NCBI GenBank assembly: GCA_022315425.1
Contig: JAIUPT010000023.1
Location: 28,818-92,817 of the forward strand
Length of the DNA: 64,000 nt
Direction of reading: 5' to 3'
Source: Pseudevernia furfuracea
Lineage: Eukaryota; Ascomycota; Lecanoromycetes; Lecanorales; Parmeliaceae
Part shown: in pieces, positions 11,113 to 23,693 of the stretch
Numbering within the stretch: position 1 is the stretch's first letter
How the letters are laid out: each line of letters starts with the position of its first letter
Notes under the pieces: model-generated
Seen by the model: the letters and a program-made list of their open reading frames with translations, nothing else
Database searches by the model: none
What the model was told of the DNA's origin: nothing
Program-made: the position numbers and the translations under genes

Positions 11113-14100
11113 TCATGGTAGGTAGCCGTTTTTATTTCCTTTCATAGATAATTCAATTAAACTATTTTCGAATAAACTAATTAAAGGTACTATAATTAAA
11201 AAATGTGCGAAATAAATAACTGTAGATATTTGTCCAAATTCTATAAATGGAGATTCCACATGTTTAGCACCTAATTCCATTAATATTAAAAAGTTACCAA
11301 CAAATATAAAAAAGGCTGCTTTGCTTAAAGGTTTAAATTGTATACCTCTTGATCTAGAAAGATCAGTAAAAGGCATAACTAATAAAATTAATATAGCAGA
11401 AAACATAGCAATAACACCTAACAATTTGTTAGGTATAGATCTAAGTATAGCGTAAAAAGGCAATAGGTATCACTCCGGAACTATCGCGGGAGGAGTTTGC
11501 ATTGGATTAGCCATTACATAATTCTCACTGTCTCCTAAAAGGTTTGGCATAAAAAACACAAACATAGACAGTATTAAAATAAAGATAAAAATAGTTATTA
11601 AATCTTTAAATGTAAAGTAGGGGGCAAATGGCAATCTATCATAATTACCTGAAACACCCAAAGGATTACCTGAACCTGCACTATCGTGTAGTGCTATTAA
11701 ATGCATTAAGGCTAATGCAGCTAATACAAAAGGTAAAACAAAATGTAATGCAAAAAATCTATTTAATGTGGCGTTATTAACTGAGCAAAATTGTTGATAG
11801 CCCCGTATTTCTTTTTTTTCATGCTTTATCTCTTGTTTTTGCAATAATATATAGAATAAACTCTCGCTATACTCAATATATTTCTATATTGTTCGGACTA
11901 TATCATAATCTTATCTAATTTAGTATATTTTTGGTATCTTGATTTTTTCAGCATATCTAGAAATAGCACGAAGCTTTTTAATTCAAAGTAAATATTGGAG
12001 TTTTTTGTAGCCCAATAGTTTCACAGGTGCTTTATCTATAAATTTAATTACATTTTCTATAGATCTAACACCTGAAACTTTCAATCTAAAGTTATTAGTT
12101 TTGTCTGTATAAACGTTAGGCGTTAAAGATAAGTATTTACGAATGGCCAAAATTAGTATGTTGCCGTTAGTCTGACTAACATCAAAACTGGCTACAAAAT
12201 AGTCATTATCTTTACTTAGTTTATATACACTAAAACAACCTTCAGCTTCAATAAATCCAACTAATCATGCTGAAAAATAAGGTGCGTTTAATATAGATCC
12301 AACAGAGTTTAAAGGTTCAGTAGGACGAGTGTAGTGAGCTATATCATTATGCAACACTATGTTGGATAAAAGTATAACTTTCAACCTAACATAGTCATGT
12401 TGCTTATTGGAAAAAAGAGGATATTTATCAAAGATAGGCAATAGAAAGTTTATTAAGTGATCTTTTTTCCTCACTCTTAAATATACCATTTTTATTCCTT
12501 TTCTTTCCCTGAACCCTACAACACCTACACCCAGTAAATTTTTTATTTTATATACAAGCTGTACATCTCTTATGCTTAATTCTATACCCACTTCACATTG
12601 AAAATACTTTCCTTTTTGTGATACAGTGAAAAACCCATCACCTTCAAACAAACCTACCATATACGCATAACTAAGATTTCCTGCGTTTAGTCTCTGAGAA
12701 GCTTCGACAGTTGATCTATGTCTAACCCCTGCTGGTTGTCCCCATGCTTTTGGCTTTTTCACGAAAATGTAAACACAATCGTATCCAATAACTCATGATT
12801 TTATAATAGGGGATATTCTAGCAATAAGCAGAATTTGCTGAACAACATTACTGTTGTTAGGCTCTTCAATTAATAATTGATTCAAGCCACCTCACAGAAA
12901 CTCAACTATGTCTTGTCCAACTCAAGGTATGGCACTCATAAGGCTAGTTATAACTGTAGCACCTCATAATGACATTTGACCATACGGTAAAACGTACAAG
13001 TATACTTAATATAAACTGTAAGTTATTTATAAAAAGCTAGAATAACTTTGAATTCGTATATTCTATTAGTCTGATGCCATACTTCTTCTGTTAATCCCAG
13101 ATTAACAGAAGAAGCATGAGCAGGACAACTAAATACTCCGACTGTGCATTAAGCATCATTTCAGACACCCATCAGTGACCCAGTCTGTCGCGGTCATTAT
13201 AATAACCGACGATCTCTAACATGATAATATAGCCGGCTATCTAGTTAACTTTACACTAGATACCAATATTGAAAGTTCTTTGATCGTACCACTAATATCG
13301 CCTAAGAAATGTATTTATTTCTTAAATAACCCCGTCGGGCTATTCCACTTTAATTTTTATTTTTTTTATAAAATTGCATAAAAATTTGTACTCATGGGAC
13401 TATAGTTTAAATTAAACAAATATTGAACGAAAAACAATTAAATTTGTAGAAAAAGAGCAATTCAGGATAAGATGTAATCTTATCTGCTTCGCTGGTTAAA
13501 AATTTAACAATTAAAGGTTTTTTTAGTATTTTTTTTAGGTGTGTTCATAGCTCTTCATATAGTTTTCACACTACACTTTAATGATTCAGCTCCTGCCATA
13601 ATACTAGGGTATTCACCATAGACCGTTCTATCTAAATTGTACAGTATTATGGGTTTAGAAGATTTGGCCATGTTAGCTAAGCTTTCTTTGGAATATACAG
13701 GCTTTTTACGAGTTAAAGCAGCTGCCTTAACATTTGCCTTGTGTACCTCACTCTTTATTTTACCCCTATTTAAATCACCTACTTTTAAACGGCGTTCTGG
13801 GCTATAATTTTCTACCCTTTTTATTCTAGTTATTTCAGAGTGCTTATAGGAAAAGTGTTTCCAGCTTATTTAACTATATTATAATCAGGTAATAAAGATT
13901 TCAAATAATAACCCTCTAAGTCTAGATGTTCCTTATTATTTTCTTTAGTAACAACTTTAGGAAATACATGTAATATCATAAAAGCAAAATTGTCTATCCC
14001 ATACTTTTTTACTGCAGCTTTTACTATCTTGCTACCAGTAAAATTAAATAAATGCTTACGGAATCTAGCGTTGAATTTGTTTGTGGAAGCAGATCCTACG

Positions 14101-17100
14101 TAACTGCTTAAATTAATTTTATTTAAAATTATATCAGGTTGCTAGTTTCTTTTAACACTTTATCTTTAGTTGACTTCTTTTTATTTAAACTTTCATAAAC
14201 GTGTACAGGTCTAAGGTTGTTCCCATTTAGAAAATCTATAACATCTTTAGAATACTCTTGTAGAGAATTATTATCACCTAATTCTTTTGGGTTGCTCATG
14301 CTACACAATGCTACACAATGCTACGCAATGCTACGCAAGAAGTTGAGCATCATACTTAATGGCCTAGAACAAGTAGAGAAAGGTTTTAGACCGCCTTTAC
14401 CAGAAAAGGATGTAGCCGACATAGTACTTAATTTTTTGCTTGTAAATACAAACCCTATGCAGGACATGACTTGTTTATAATTTATTTTTTTTTTCATTGT
14501 TTCATTGTTTTTTATTGTTGTTATTTCTTTTATTTAATTTATACCATTTTGGGCTATTTAAAAAACCCAGGAATGCTGTCTAAGTTTCGACTGACTATAT
14601 CTATATAACATCTGTATAGCGTCCCTGTACCTTATCAATATATTAGTCCCCGACCTGCTTCGCTGGATCTGCTTCGCTGGATCTGCTTCGCTGGACCAAA
14701 CATCTTTATAATATATATCATTTAAGGCCTTGTGTAACCTTTACTTATAAAGTTAGAAACTTCCGACTGTACATTAGATATCATTTCAGATACCCACTTG
14801 TGACCCAGTCTGTAGCGATCCTATATTGAACCGACGGTCTTCACTTAGATATAAAGTATTTAACCGTTTTCACAAGTGTCGCCAGATAATAATATACTAT
14901 CTTATAACCCTGATGCATTGCAAAGCATTGCAAAGCATTGCAAAGCATCAGGTTATACTACTAAAATCCATGTATGATCTTTATACATGAATAATGTATT
15001 TTTAAATACATATTACATACACTATATTTTATAGCAGGACTTTGATTTTTAATTTCATGTAAAGTTATTATATAGCATAACCAATAAATTTATATTTCAT
15101 TTCTTTAATAATATAAGGTTTAACTATCGTAACTAAATTAGACATAGATTGTTTTCATATATTAATTCTTCATTGATTAGGAGTTCCTGTTTTCACAACC
15201 GTACATTTAAGGTTAAATTTTTTACTTAAAATGTTACATAACATTTTACACTCTTCATATGTGAAACTATTAGTTGCTAATGAAATTCCTTGTTTTATTT
15301 GTCTAGAACCATCTTGCATTATTCAATGGGCTAGACTTAGTGGTGTTATATATTCAGCGATTCAACTAGGAACTCTTTTTTTCATAAGCCCATCAATATT
15401 ATGATAAAAAGAGTCATATATCCATACAAAAGATGTAAAAGTAAATAAACATAACCTATAATTAAATCTTGTAAAATTATTATCTAATCTCTTATCTGTA
15501 ATTGCTTCTGACTTTTTTACTAAGCTAGGTGTTATATTTGAACAATAACCCAGTTTGTTGAACAATAAAGTAAGATGATGAATATAAGCAGTATTATCAA
15601 TTGCTTGTTCTATATTAAACCTTATGCTTGGAGAAATTTGACCTTTAATTTTATCAGCCCATCAGTCCCCTAACATTCCACATATTAATAGAGACAAAAC
15701 ATCTTTGTTATGAGGACCTATTCTATGCAAAGCTTTAGTTCTGGCTTTACTAAAATGAGATATATAAATATTTTTTTTATAATTATGCGAATTTGCTTTC
15801 TTAACATGAGAAATTAACATTCAATTTGGCCACATATTTATAATAGCCATCATTAATATAAAGATAACTGTACCTATTGTTCAAACCAATGTTCTAGGAG
15901 CTTTATATGATCCGTAGTATAGCCCTCTACCTATGTGTAGATAAACTATAAAGAAAAATGCTGATGCTGTATTTGAATGTAAATATCGTATTAATCATCC
16001 ATTGTTTACGTCACGCATTATCAAATTAGTGTTTATTATCTATTATCTTCCAAACTTTAGACGTACTATCTATAGGTTTAGATGAAAAAATATATTTATT
16101 ATTATACAACCTATCTGTATCTATGTAATGATTACATGTATTGCTACTAGGTTTTAAGCCCCACGACTTAAGTGCGGCACTGTATGAAGCAAAAGGAGAA
16201 CCTTTAACCATGTTTTTATTTTCATATACATAAACTGTAATTGGTTTTTCAGACCTATTAGCTATACTTATTTTCCGTACATTCTCAGTATGGGGTATAT
16301 TAGCTCGGACATCAAACGGAGGATATTTTGCTAATATGGTTTGATATTGCTCAAAGATCTCTGTACTAATTCCATCTATGTTGCTGCTAGTTATTGTACT
16401 GTATCTTTTGTTAATAGTGTGTGAAATCTTAAGAAATAATCTTTTACCTCAAGGTAAAAAGTAGTGACCATGTATTCTTAGTAATAAGGCTGTTTTTCAT
16501 AATTTAGAATCCATAGCTTTACGTGTATACATATTAGACGTATCCAAATAAGGTAAAACATAATAATATAGACTATTTACACTATTAACTACTAGGGATA
16601 CTACGTTTGTTTTTACATTAATCGTACTTACTACAGTTAAAGGCAATATTTTACTATCTTGTAAAGCACCGTTATGTAATTTAGTTAAAAAGGTTGTTAT
16701 GGCATTTAAACTTTCTTTACTAGTCTTTTTTTTAGCTACTTGTAAATACAAACCAGATCCTGTTTTAATACCAAAAGTACCTTAACCTTCTATAAATCCT
16801 ATAAGTCAGTTAGGGTTTATTCTAATTTGAGAATTACTAACTTGATGTCTAAATTTTTCTCTTTTAGAATTCATACCATTTTTAAGAGATATGATTGTTT
16901 CCATTTCAGCAATAGACAAATTTTTATTTATATAATCTTTTATAAGAACAGCCTTATTAAAGTCTTCAAAATCTAGAGTTTTACTGGTATGTAAAGGAAA
17001 ACTCTTGAAAAGAGGACAGATTACATTTTTTATATCTGCATAGTTTTCTACAATAAAAGAACAAATTTTTCTACTGTTTTCTACTGTAACTATTCCTATT

Positions 17101-17872
17101 TTAACTTAGATCTTATTGTGGTAATTACCTCAATGTCCTCATTATGTAATGATATTTTAAATCTAAATTTTACAAAAGAACGATCTAATGTAATTAGGAA
17201 GTTACCCTCTGCGTCCGTAAACCCTGAAAATCAGAATAAGAAATCCTCAGACACACCTGCTAGTCTTAAGGTATCTGGATTTGATTTGCGAAGCATCTCA
17301 GACTTTTTATTGTAAATAGCCGTAAGGTTAAAGGTTAGAAATTTTTTTTTTATTACTATGCGTATACAGAGTATAGGCATCAGATACAGAAATGAATAAT
17401 AAACTTATCCCTATTAAAGGGTATAGATAATTAACCGTTAATCTATTATTTTTAAATAATAGTTGGACTATGTCATCATCTCTGTTTATATACATATATA
17501 GGATGCCAAGCGTATAGTCTCTGAAGATCCTACTGTGACTAAGATTAGTCTGTTGGTTTCCTGCTGATTGGCCTTATATCTATATGTACTCCGGTTTGAG
17601 AGTATCTTTATATTTAAAGGGGTTTTCAGCATACAGCTTGGTTTAAAGAACACATATTGCGGATTTTAAATATGTTCTACTGAGTTAAATGCTTCTAAAA
17701 CATTAGCATTATAATGCATTGCTAGAGTTACCCCTGTAATTATTTGTATTACTAAACAAAAGGCTAATAATGAACCAAAATTTCATAAGAAACTTAGATT
17801 TGATGGTTGTGGAGAGTCTATTACGTATGAATTAACCAACTTTAATAAAGGATGACTTTTAAAGATTCTCAT
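11113..17872 (-). CDS. cob: Cytochrome b, five exons, no stop at the usual end
   Basis: Haem-bearing core subunit of complex III. Exons: 17872-17672 (ATG, MRIFKSHPLLKL), 16021-15845, a 15-nt micro-exon 14579-14565 (TAFLG), 12996-12884, and 11785 onward. Conserved: WNFGSLLAFCLV, MRDVNNGWLIRY, GQMSLWGATVITSLMSAIPW, FALHFVLPF, PEWYLLPFYAILRSIPNK. To 11113 it has about 393 residues, the normal length. No TAA/TAG follows; the frame continues through a linker into cox2. All four introns are group I and all carry HEGs or remnants. Confidence 0.93.
11920..12883 (-). CDS. LAGLIDADG endonuclease in cob intron 4
   Basis: In frame with the upstream cob exon (12996-12884) and open to TAA at 11920, about 320 residues. 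Two motifs: YMVGLFEGDGFFTV at about 12660 and WLVGFIEAEGCFSV at about 12260, both with the catalytic acidic residue. Intact, so an active homing enzyme or maturase is plausible. Intron 4 runs 12883-11786; the P7 3' strand (tatcata within gttcggactatatcataatc) is at about 11890. Confidence 0.88.
13082..13114. repeat. Perfect 15-bp stem hairpin
   Basis: CTTCTTCTGTTAATC, a 3-nt loop (cca), then the exact complement. It sits in cob intron 3 close to exon 4. The loop and stem sizes resemble the other hairpins in the window. Confidence 0.88.
13500..14470 (-). pseudogene. Decayed GIY-YIG endonuclease in cob intron 3
   Basis: Lies in cob intron 3 (14564-12997). The minus strand reads SYVGSASTNKFNARFRKHL at about 14110, then KYGIDNFAFMILHVFP, a GIY-YIG core. 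Downstream are NUMOD-like segments: SPERRLKVGDLNRGK and later ILYNLDRTVYGEYPSI with SVKTIWRAMNT. Stops break it near 14120 and 13870. Four tandem units of the short dispersed element (plus strand atgctacacaatgctac type) interrupt it at 14289-14340. Confidence 0.72.
14289..14345. repeat. Tandem copies of the short TTGCTTCGCAA-type element
   Basis: Four consecutive 10-11-nt units (tgctacacaa, tgctacgcaa). The same core, TGCTTCGCAA or its complement TTGCGAAGCA, is scattered through the window (for example 379, 2430-2460, 4935, 8625, 8875, 14660-14690, 17288, 35850, 36235, 56946). TTGC and GCAA can pair around a 3-nt loop. These act like the GC clusters of yeast mtDNA, a comparison from general knowledge. 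Confidence 0.75.
15068..15844 (-). CDS. LAGLIDADG endonuclease in cob intron 2
   Basis: Continues in frame from cob exon 2 (ends 15845) and is open to TAA at 15068, about 258 residues. Motifs: RIGPHNKDVLSLLICGMLGD and LSLAHWIMQDGSRQIKQG, the LAGLIDADG_2 type also seen in cox2 intron 1 and nad5 intron 1. Intron 2 runs 15844-14580; its core with gtgacccagtctgt is at about 14760-14880. Intact. Confidence 0.85.
16026..17340 (-). pseudogene. Broken LAGLIDADG endonuclease in cob intron 1
   Basis: Lies in cob intron 1 (17671-16022). The first motif FWFSGFTDAEGNFLI at about 17250 is followed by a frameshift and stop near 17105. The second motif reads GFIEG-stop-GTFG near 16780, where the family has GEG, so one base change made TAA inside the active site. 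The downstream frame (about 16780-16026) is open and reads LYLQVAKKKTSKES. The short dispersed element lies at the start (about 17288). Confidence 0.82.
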
Positions 17873-18784
17873 TTTAATTTTAGATATGTGTTATAGTTAT
17901 ATATTTAAAAGTAATAAAGCAAAATTGGTAAGCCTGTTATTAATACTTTTTTTGTTAATTGCTTCATGAGTATATAAGCGACTTTATAAGTGTTTTAATA
18001 AATTTGTAGTAAATTATGATTATAATCTATATATATATAAATTGTTTACCATTATTACAATATACGGGTAAAATTATTTTGGTGGTTGTAATATCCCGAT
18101 TTTCTCTTATACTAACTGTAGCAGCAAATGCGCTACATACCTTCCTAGTAGATGCAGTATGTTATAAAGCTCATATATAGCAAATATCTTTTTTTTACTA
18201 CATGTAGTATTTTGCCGCACTGTTTTAGCTTAATGACACATGATATTGAACTTATTTATCACTGCTGGCTTGTTGCCTGTGTTGCTTTTTTCTTCATCTT
18301 TCTGTGAATTTCTCTTCTCTTCTCTTCTCTTCTCTTTTTCTCTGTGCATATCCATTATTGATATAACGAATGAAACATAGATCATTCTTCTCTAAATTGA
18401 AAAGCGGGTCTACATTAAACCTATAATAAATACATAAGGCCATTCATCATATGTATATTCCTCATTCCCTAGGATGAAGTTTTAGATTTTTCCCTAAAAT
18501 GAAGTCTTAGATTTACCCTTTGGAGCCACTTATCTTCCTCTGTTGCTATCGTATTGGAGCTGTTGATACCGTTCCAAATTGCTACTGATGGAACCGTTAC
18601 ATATTGTGGCTGTTGGAACCACCTGATGAAGTTGAGACAATGGAGTTGTGGGGCTATTGACTCGTGTTGTATTTATGTATTGTAATTGTTGAGACAGTTT
18701 ATACCCTGACTAGTAATACTGTTATACCTGGTCCTAGTCAAATAACAATCCTTTCCCCATCCCTTTCCCGGGCTTTCCGGGGAA
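17873..18784. other. Spacer upstream of cob
   Basis: About 900 bases without an intact gene. It holds a CT-rich tract (18300-18345), a near-tandem repeat at 18470-18515, a G+C-rich hairpin of CCCTTTCCC/GGGAAAGGG type at about 18762-18810, and at about 18530-18680 a minus-strand stretch with repeated GGTTCCAAC-like units resembling the Gly/Ser linkers of the membrane ORFs elsewhere. The last may be a fossil of such an ORF. No gene is supported. Confidence 0.5.
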
Positions 18785-18960
18785 GGGAAAGGGAAGGAAA
18801 GGGAAAACCTTATATTTAAATATATCTAAAAGCCAAGTATTTAACTACTACTACCTACCCATCCTTTTAAACCAAAAGATCCAATACGTATTCTAGATTT
18901 TAATTTAGTATATTGTAAATTAGATTTTGCATAACCTCTTAAAAGAACTGCCGATAATTG
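18785..18960 (-). pseudogene. Duplicated 3' end of rps3
   Basis: The minus strand repeats the last about 55 codons of rps3 (AVLLRGYAKSNLQYTKLKSR, IGSFGLKGWV, stop) nearly base for base, including about 30 nt of 3' flank. It is preceded by the end of the chimeric ORF, not by rps3 body, so it is a stranded tail. Confidence 0.85.
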
Positions 18961-19000
18961 TAATAACTACAAGTTATATGGAGACAAAAGGTATTAGAGG

Positions 19001-19693
19001 CTAATCTTGGTCCAAAATATCCAGAGGCTCAGCCTGTGCCTGAAGAGCAAGATATGCGTCTGTCTCCTCCTCTATTTCACTTGGTGTTTTTTTTTTTAGA
19101 CCATATTTTACTGCATCTTCTTTAGTAATAAGTTTAATGGCTGAGTTAGTGTTACTATCTATATTATCGGAAAAATCTGTACCTTCAGCTAAATCATGCT
19201 TTGTAGCGACACGCTCCAAAGCCTTTCGCTCTGCTTCAAATGTATCTTTAATTTTTAGAGTAGCAGGGCTGTCATCGGCTAAACCCTTGATTTTATTTAT
19301 TTCGAGATCTGCGTAATATCTAGCCTTAATAGTAGACATCGTATCTTGAATCTCAGTAATTTGACGTTTTTTATCTAATTCGGTCGTAGCTACAAATTCC
19401 TCGTATTTTTTCACAGCATCCTTTGTAATATCCACTCTATAACTTGAGCGGTCAAAATCAATCTTTGCTTTTAGCTGGCGTTCCAAATGTATCTTTGCAT
19501 TTCGAAGATAATTAGAGGGATTAGCTCTAACTGTTGTAATAGAGAAGAGCCTAATACATCTTTTAATGGCTCTGTTTGGTGTACTTTTTATAATAAAAAG
19601 TATTTTATTTGTGTTATATGACAGTAAAAAATTTTTCATTTGTATTTGTTGTGTTATATTAAATGGAACTTTGCGGTTACATAACCTTTGCAT
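19001..19693 (-). CDS. Chimeric ORF: rps3-extension start plus unknown charged protein
   Basis: 230 residues from ATG 19693. The first about 22 residues (MQRLCNRKVPFNITQQ then MKNFL) match the start of the rps3 frame at 23693, and its 5' flank matches too. The rest is unrelated: Lys/Glu-rich, mostly helical and likely coiled coil (about residues 70-180), with an acidic tail. It lies inside a partial copy of the rps3 locus, between a copied 5' end and a copied 3' end. I do not recognise the body; no membrane helix is evident beyond a short hydrophobic N-terminal segment. Confidence 0.6.
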   Translation of the reverse strand: MQRLCNRKVPFNITQQIQMKNFLLSYNTNKILFIIKSTPNRAIKRCIRLFSITTVRANPSNYLRNAKIHLERQLKAKIDFDRSSYRVDITKDAVKKYEEFVATTELDKKRQITEIQDTMSTIKARYYADLEINKIKGLADDSPATLKIKDTFEAERKALERVATKHDLAEGTDFSDNIDSNTNSAIKLITKEDAVKYGLKKKTPSEIEEETDAYLALQAQAEPLDILDQD

Positions 19694-20084
19694 TGTTCTT
19701 CACCTGAATCTTATCTTATGCCTGCTTTACTATCATTATTTTTACTAATAATAATAAAAAAGACATAAAAGATTAGGTCTATTTCATTAATTTTATTTAT
19801 ATAAAATTAATCATTATACTTGGGCGTGTTACTAGCAAAGCTGAAGCGAATCTGATACTGCGCAGGCACAAATAACATAAAACCATTTAAAAAAGCTGAG
19901 CATGAATATAAAGTTATTGCTAGCAATGCTCACTTTACACTCCTTGAACGTTCTTACTTTTTACATAAGTTATCTAATGCTTAAGTAAGCTTCGCTTCAA
20001 ATACACGTATTGAGCTAATATTTTATTGAAATTTGCCCAGTTTCAGTTTTTATCTTATGCCTGCTTTACTATCATTATATTAAC

Positions 20085-20145
<61 letters not shown>

Positions 20146-20160
20146 GACATAAAAGATTAG
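19694..20160. repeat. Duplicated rps3 5' flank with internal tandem copy
   Basis: 19694-20060 matches 23694-24060, the upstream flank of rps3. Inside it, about 100 bases (19706-19812) recur again at 20046-20210 with an expanded (AAT)n tract at 20083-20141. If the flank carries a promoter, both rps3 and the chimeric ORF would share it. 20211-20636 is further spacer with group I-like fragments (gttcagactatttcatc at 20398) and no gene. Confidence 0.75.
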
Positions 20161-20636
20161 GTCTATTTCATTAATTTTATTTATATAAAATTAATCATTA
20201 CAACTATAGTGATGTAAGATGCCATGTAGCACAAACCACTAAAACCGATAACGAAAACAATAGTAAAATTATTCATGGCAAATAATGCACAATTGGCATG
20301 TCTTTATATCAAGAGTTTATTTTTTTAATTAGAATAAAGTTTTTTTACAACTTATCACAAGGGTTATATATCCCTTGTACCCACCTTTCACAAGATGGTT
20401 CAGACTATTTCATCATTTTTATTTGCTTCCTATATTGAGGAAGGGAAGCAATAATTGTAAAAAAATAACTAGATGCGAAACATTATTGTGATACTTCGCA
20501 TGCCATGTTTTTTTCTTTTTTAGTCTTTAGAATGGCATCACAAAAAACTTGTAGATTTTATGCTTTTTACGGGAAAGGGAAGTAAAGGGAAGGAAAGGGA
20601 AAACCTTATCTTTAAATATATCTAAAAGCCAAGTAT

Positions 20637-23600
20637 TTAACTACTACTACTTACCCATCCTTTTAGACCAAAAGATCCAATACGTATTCTAGATTTTAAT
20701 TTAGTATATTGTAAATTAGATTTTGCATAACCTCTTAAAAGAACTGCCGATAAACCTTTATAAGAAGAATCCATGTTTTTTATATTACCTTTATACCTAA
20801 GTTTAAATAGAGATCTAGCGGCTGTATTACGTTTAGTTAATCTTCCCGCTACCTCTAACCTTATACCACTTACAGTTTTATTTCTAATAGATCTTAAAAT
20901 GGTGTTTACTAGAAATAAAGGATAATTACAATAGACTAAATTTTGAGATGTATCTTGTGAAAAATGGCAATCTTGTATTTTATATATAGAATATTTAAGA
21001 TCCGTATTTAACAACGATCGTTCCAATAGATCACTATCTTGTGATTTAAGATTGGATTTCAAACTTATAAGATCATCCGTTGTATTATCAACTTTTAAAT
21101 TTTGAAGCTTCCTTTTTCTATTATAAATTTCTTCGTATAAAGCTGATCTATCAATAAAGGGTAATTTAAACATTAATAAAGAAGTTCTCAATACTCTTAA
21201 TAACCTATTATTTCTGTTTCTTATTTTTGTAAGTAAAGTTTCTGAAAAAATATAGCTGTTGAGATATAGATATTTTAAATTTACAAGATTAAATTCTACT
21301 TTTTTATTATAGACCCTTCTTACTAAACTAGTTAAAGGTAAAAGATATCTTTTTTCAAATTTAGATTCATTAAAAGATACTAACTGTCAAAGATAAATAG
21401 ATAGCATTTCCTTACGTAGAGACCTGGTAACATAATATTTCAAATAACTTGTCTCATAGTTTTTAAACTTATTATTATTATTATTATCTGCCTTATTTTT
21501 CTTGGTAGATAATAAACCAAGCGTTTTTCAAACTATTTTTTTTTGTTTTTTAACTCTGGATATAATCTTTAAGCTTTTTTTTTTTATTATTTTTATTTTA
21601 ATTGCATTAGGGAGAAGCTTATTTATTGTGAGTAGCCTAATTATTTTATTAAAATAATATTGTTTTTGTCTATTATAAACATAGATAGTAACAACCACTT
21701 TATCATTTGTATGTTTCAACTCTGCTCTACTAATTAGTATCCTATTAGTTGATAACCTTCTACCTCTTATACGCAAACGTCGAGATTTTATTTTTTTCTC
21801 TAGCTTACGGCTATAAAAGTTAAAATAACTTTTTACTAGTTTAAGTGTAACTTTGTCTAGAGTGGGTAATAACTTAATTGTGTTATTATTATATACATAT
21901 ATACTATTAAATCACTCATTATTTGCAGGTGGATAGTGTCTAGGTCTTCCTATATAATTATTATTAGATTCTAACTTTACTTTATGTGTTTTGTCTTTTT
22001 TTAACCTTGCATTAAACACATTTAACATATCAGTAGAGCTATTATAAAGATTAGTTATATCATCAACTGATAATTCACTTTTTGATGCAAGATAAACAAA
22101 TAAATTAGGCTTAGGTATGTTATTTATTGCACTAAAGGTATAACCTATCAATCTTATATTGTCTTTATTTAAATTAAATTTATTTAACATTAAGTATTTT
22201 ATAAACATATGTGATTTCACATTAACAATATAACCACTAATCCTGTTCTTGTGCAAGATATTACCTTGGGTTTTAGGAATAATATTAACAATTGATTTAT
22301 GAGGATTAGAATGATAAGCTTTAACTATTTTTTCTTTTTCTTTTTCTTTTTCTTTTTCTTTTTCTTTTTCTTTTTCTTTTTCTTTTTCTTTTTCTCTTTC
22401 ATTAACTTTTAAGGTAGAAAAACTCGGTTTATTACTAGTGGAAAAAGATCTGGTATGTCTTTTTAATGAGATTTTATTTACAGCCCTTCTATTAGAATCA
22501 CTCTTTTCAATGTATTTTGGTAAGCTCAAATATACTTTTGAGGGGTTGAGATCAAGTCAAAAGTATAAACAAATATTTACATCTTTAGCCCTATAACCAG
22601 ACAATATTATGGTTCGATGTATTATATCACACACATTTAAAGGACCACATCCCCCATAATGACGAAAGCCTTTTTCCAGACCAGGTTTAGTAGGATAGAC
22701 CTCGTTTGTAACTACAATAGCTCCGGAATAATAGTTACAAGGATCTATAAACTCATTTAATTTAGATGAAATAACCCGAGGGTTTATTTCTTTTCCAGAT
22801 ATGAATAATTTTGTATGCTCTTGTTTCCTTGGTAAAAATTTTGAATTATAAAATCCAGGATTATAAATAACAGTAACAGGAAATAAAATGTTAACTAAAC
22901 TTCTAAACAAATAAAGAAAAGATGATTCACAACGACTATCTAAGTAAGTATCGCTAAAATTACTAGGACATTTAGCTGAAGCTAAAACAGAAAGGTTTAT
23001 AATTTTACATTTAGGTATATTGATGCTGCTTTCCCTGTCCAGAAAAAAGTTATTATTTTTAAGTTCTGATTTGTCCCCAAGTGAAGAGCCACCAGATGAG
23101 CCAGATGATGAGTTATTATCATCTAGTCAAAGGCTTAGAACAAGATATATCTTGTCGAGTGTAATATCAGGTTTTTTTTCTATAGTATCTACTATAGAGA
23201 GAACTAGCTCTGTAAGTCCAACTACATTACAGGTAAAATTAAAATCTTCTTGATGAAATATATCATACATATAAATTGGAGCAGAAGGCTTATTACAAAG
23301 GAAAAAAATACATTTAAACTTTGTATTATAATGATCTTTTAAAAGATTACATAATGTATCTAGAAGGGACATACCGTCAATAAATTTACCTGATTCCTCC
23401 TTAATATAAAATTCAAGAATAAAGTTAATATCGCCAGAAGGTCGAGTTTGACCATTGTTACAATTTGCCTTACAACAAACAGAACTAGAGAAATGCCTAA
23501 AATTATTTCTCTTAAAACTATTCATGGACATTTGTGTTACAGTGGAAAACTTTATACGTTTACCTACTGATTCTAAAACAAAGGAATAATTGTTTATGCA

Positions 23601-23693
23601 AGGAAATTTGTATGTGTTTTTGTGTGTTATTAAAAAATTTTTCATTTGTTGTGTTATATTAAATAGAACTTTGCGGTTACATAACCTTTGCAT
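20637..23693 (-). CDS. rps3: Ribosomal protein S3 with very long N-terminal extension
   Basis: Small-subunit ribosomal protein. The C-terminal part is clear: SGIRLEVAGRLTKRNTAARS, LLRGYAKSNLQYTKLKSRIR, IGSFGLKGWV, stop TAA at 20637. The frame is open to ATG 23693 when TGA is Trp (for example at 23127, 22557, 21912 and 21528), giving 1018 residues against roughly 300-550 in most fungi. The extension has a Ser/Gly patch (SSSGSSGGSS, about 23080), a hydrophobic N-terminal half and a Lys/Glu dipeptide tract encoded by (TTTTTC)n at 22330-22395. The extension may be a fused unrelated protein or be cleaved. The 5' and 3' ends are duplicated at 19694 and 18785. Confidence 0.88.

Noticed and set aside
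20637..23693. Four separate small genes in the rps3 region
   Set aside because: All lie in one frame and are separated only by TGA, which is Trp in this code.
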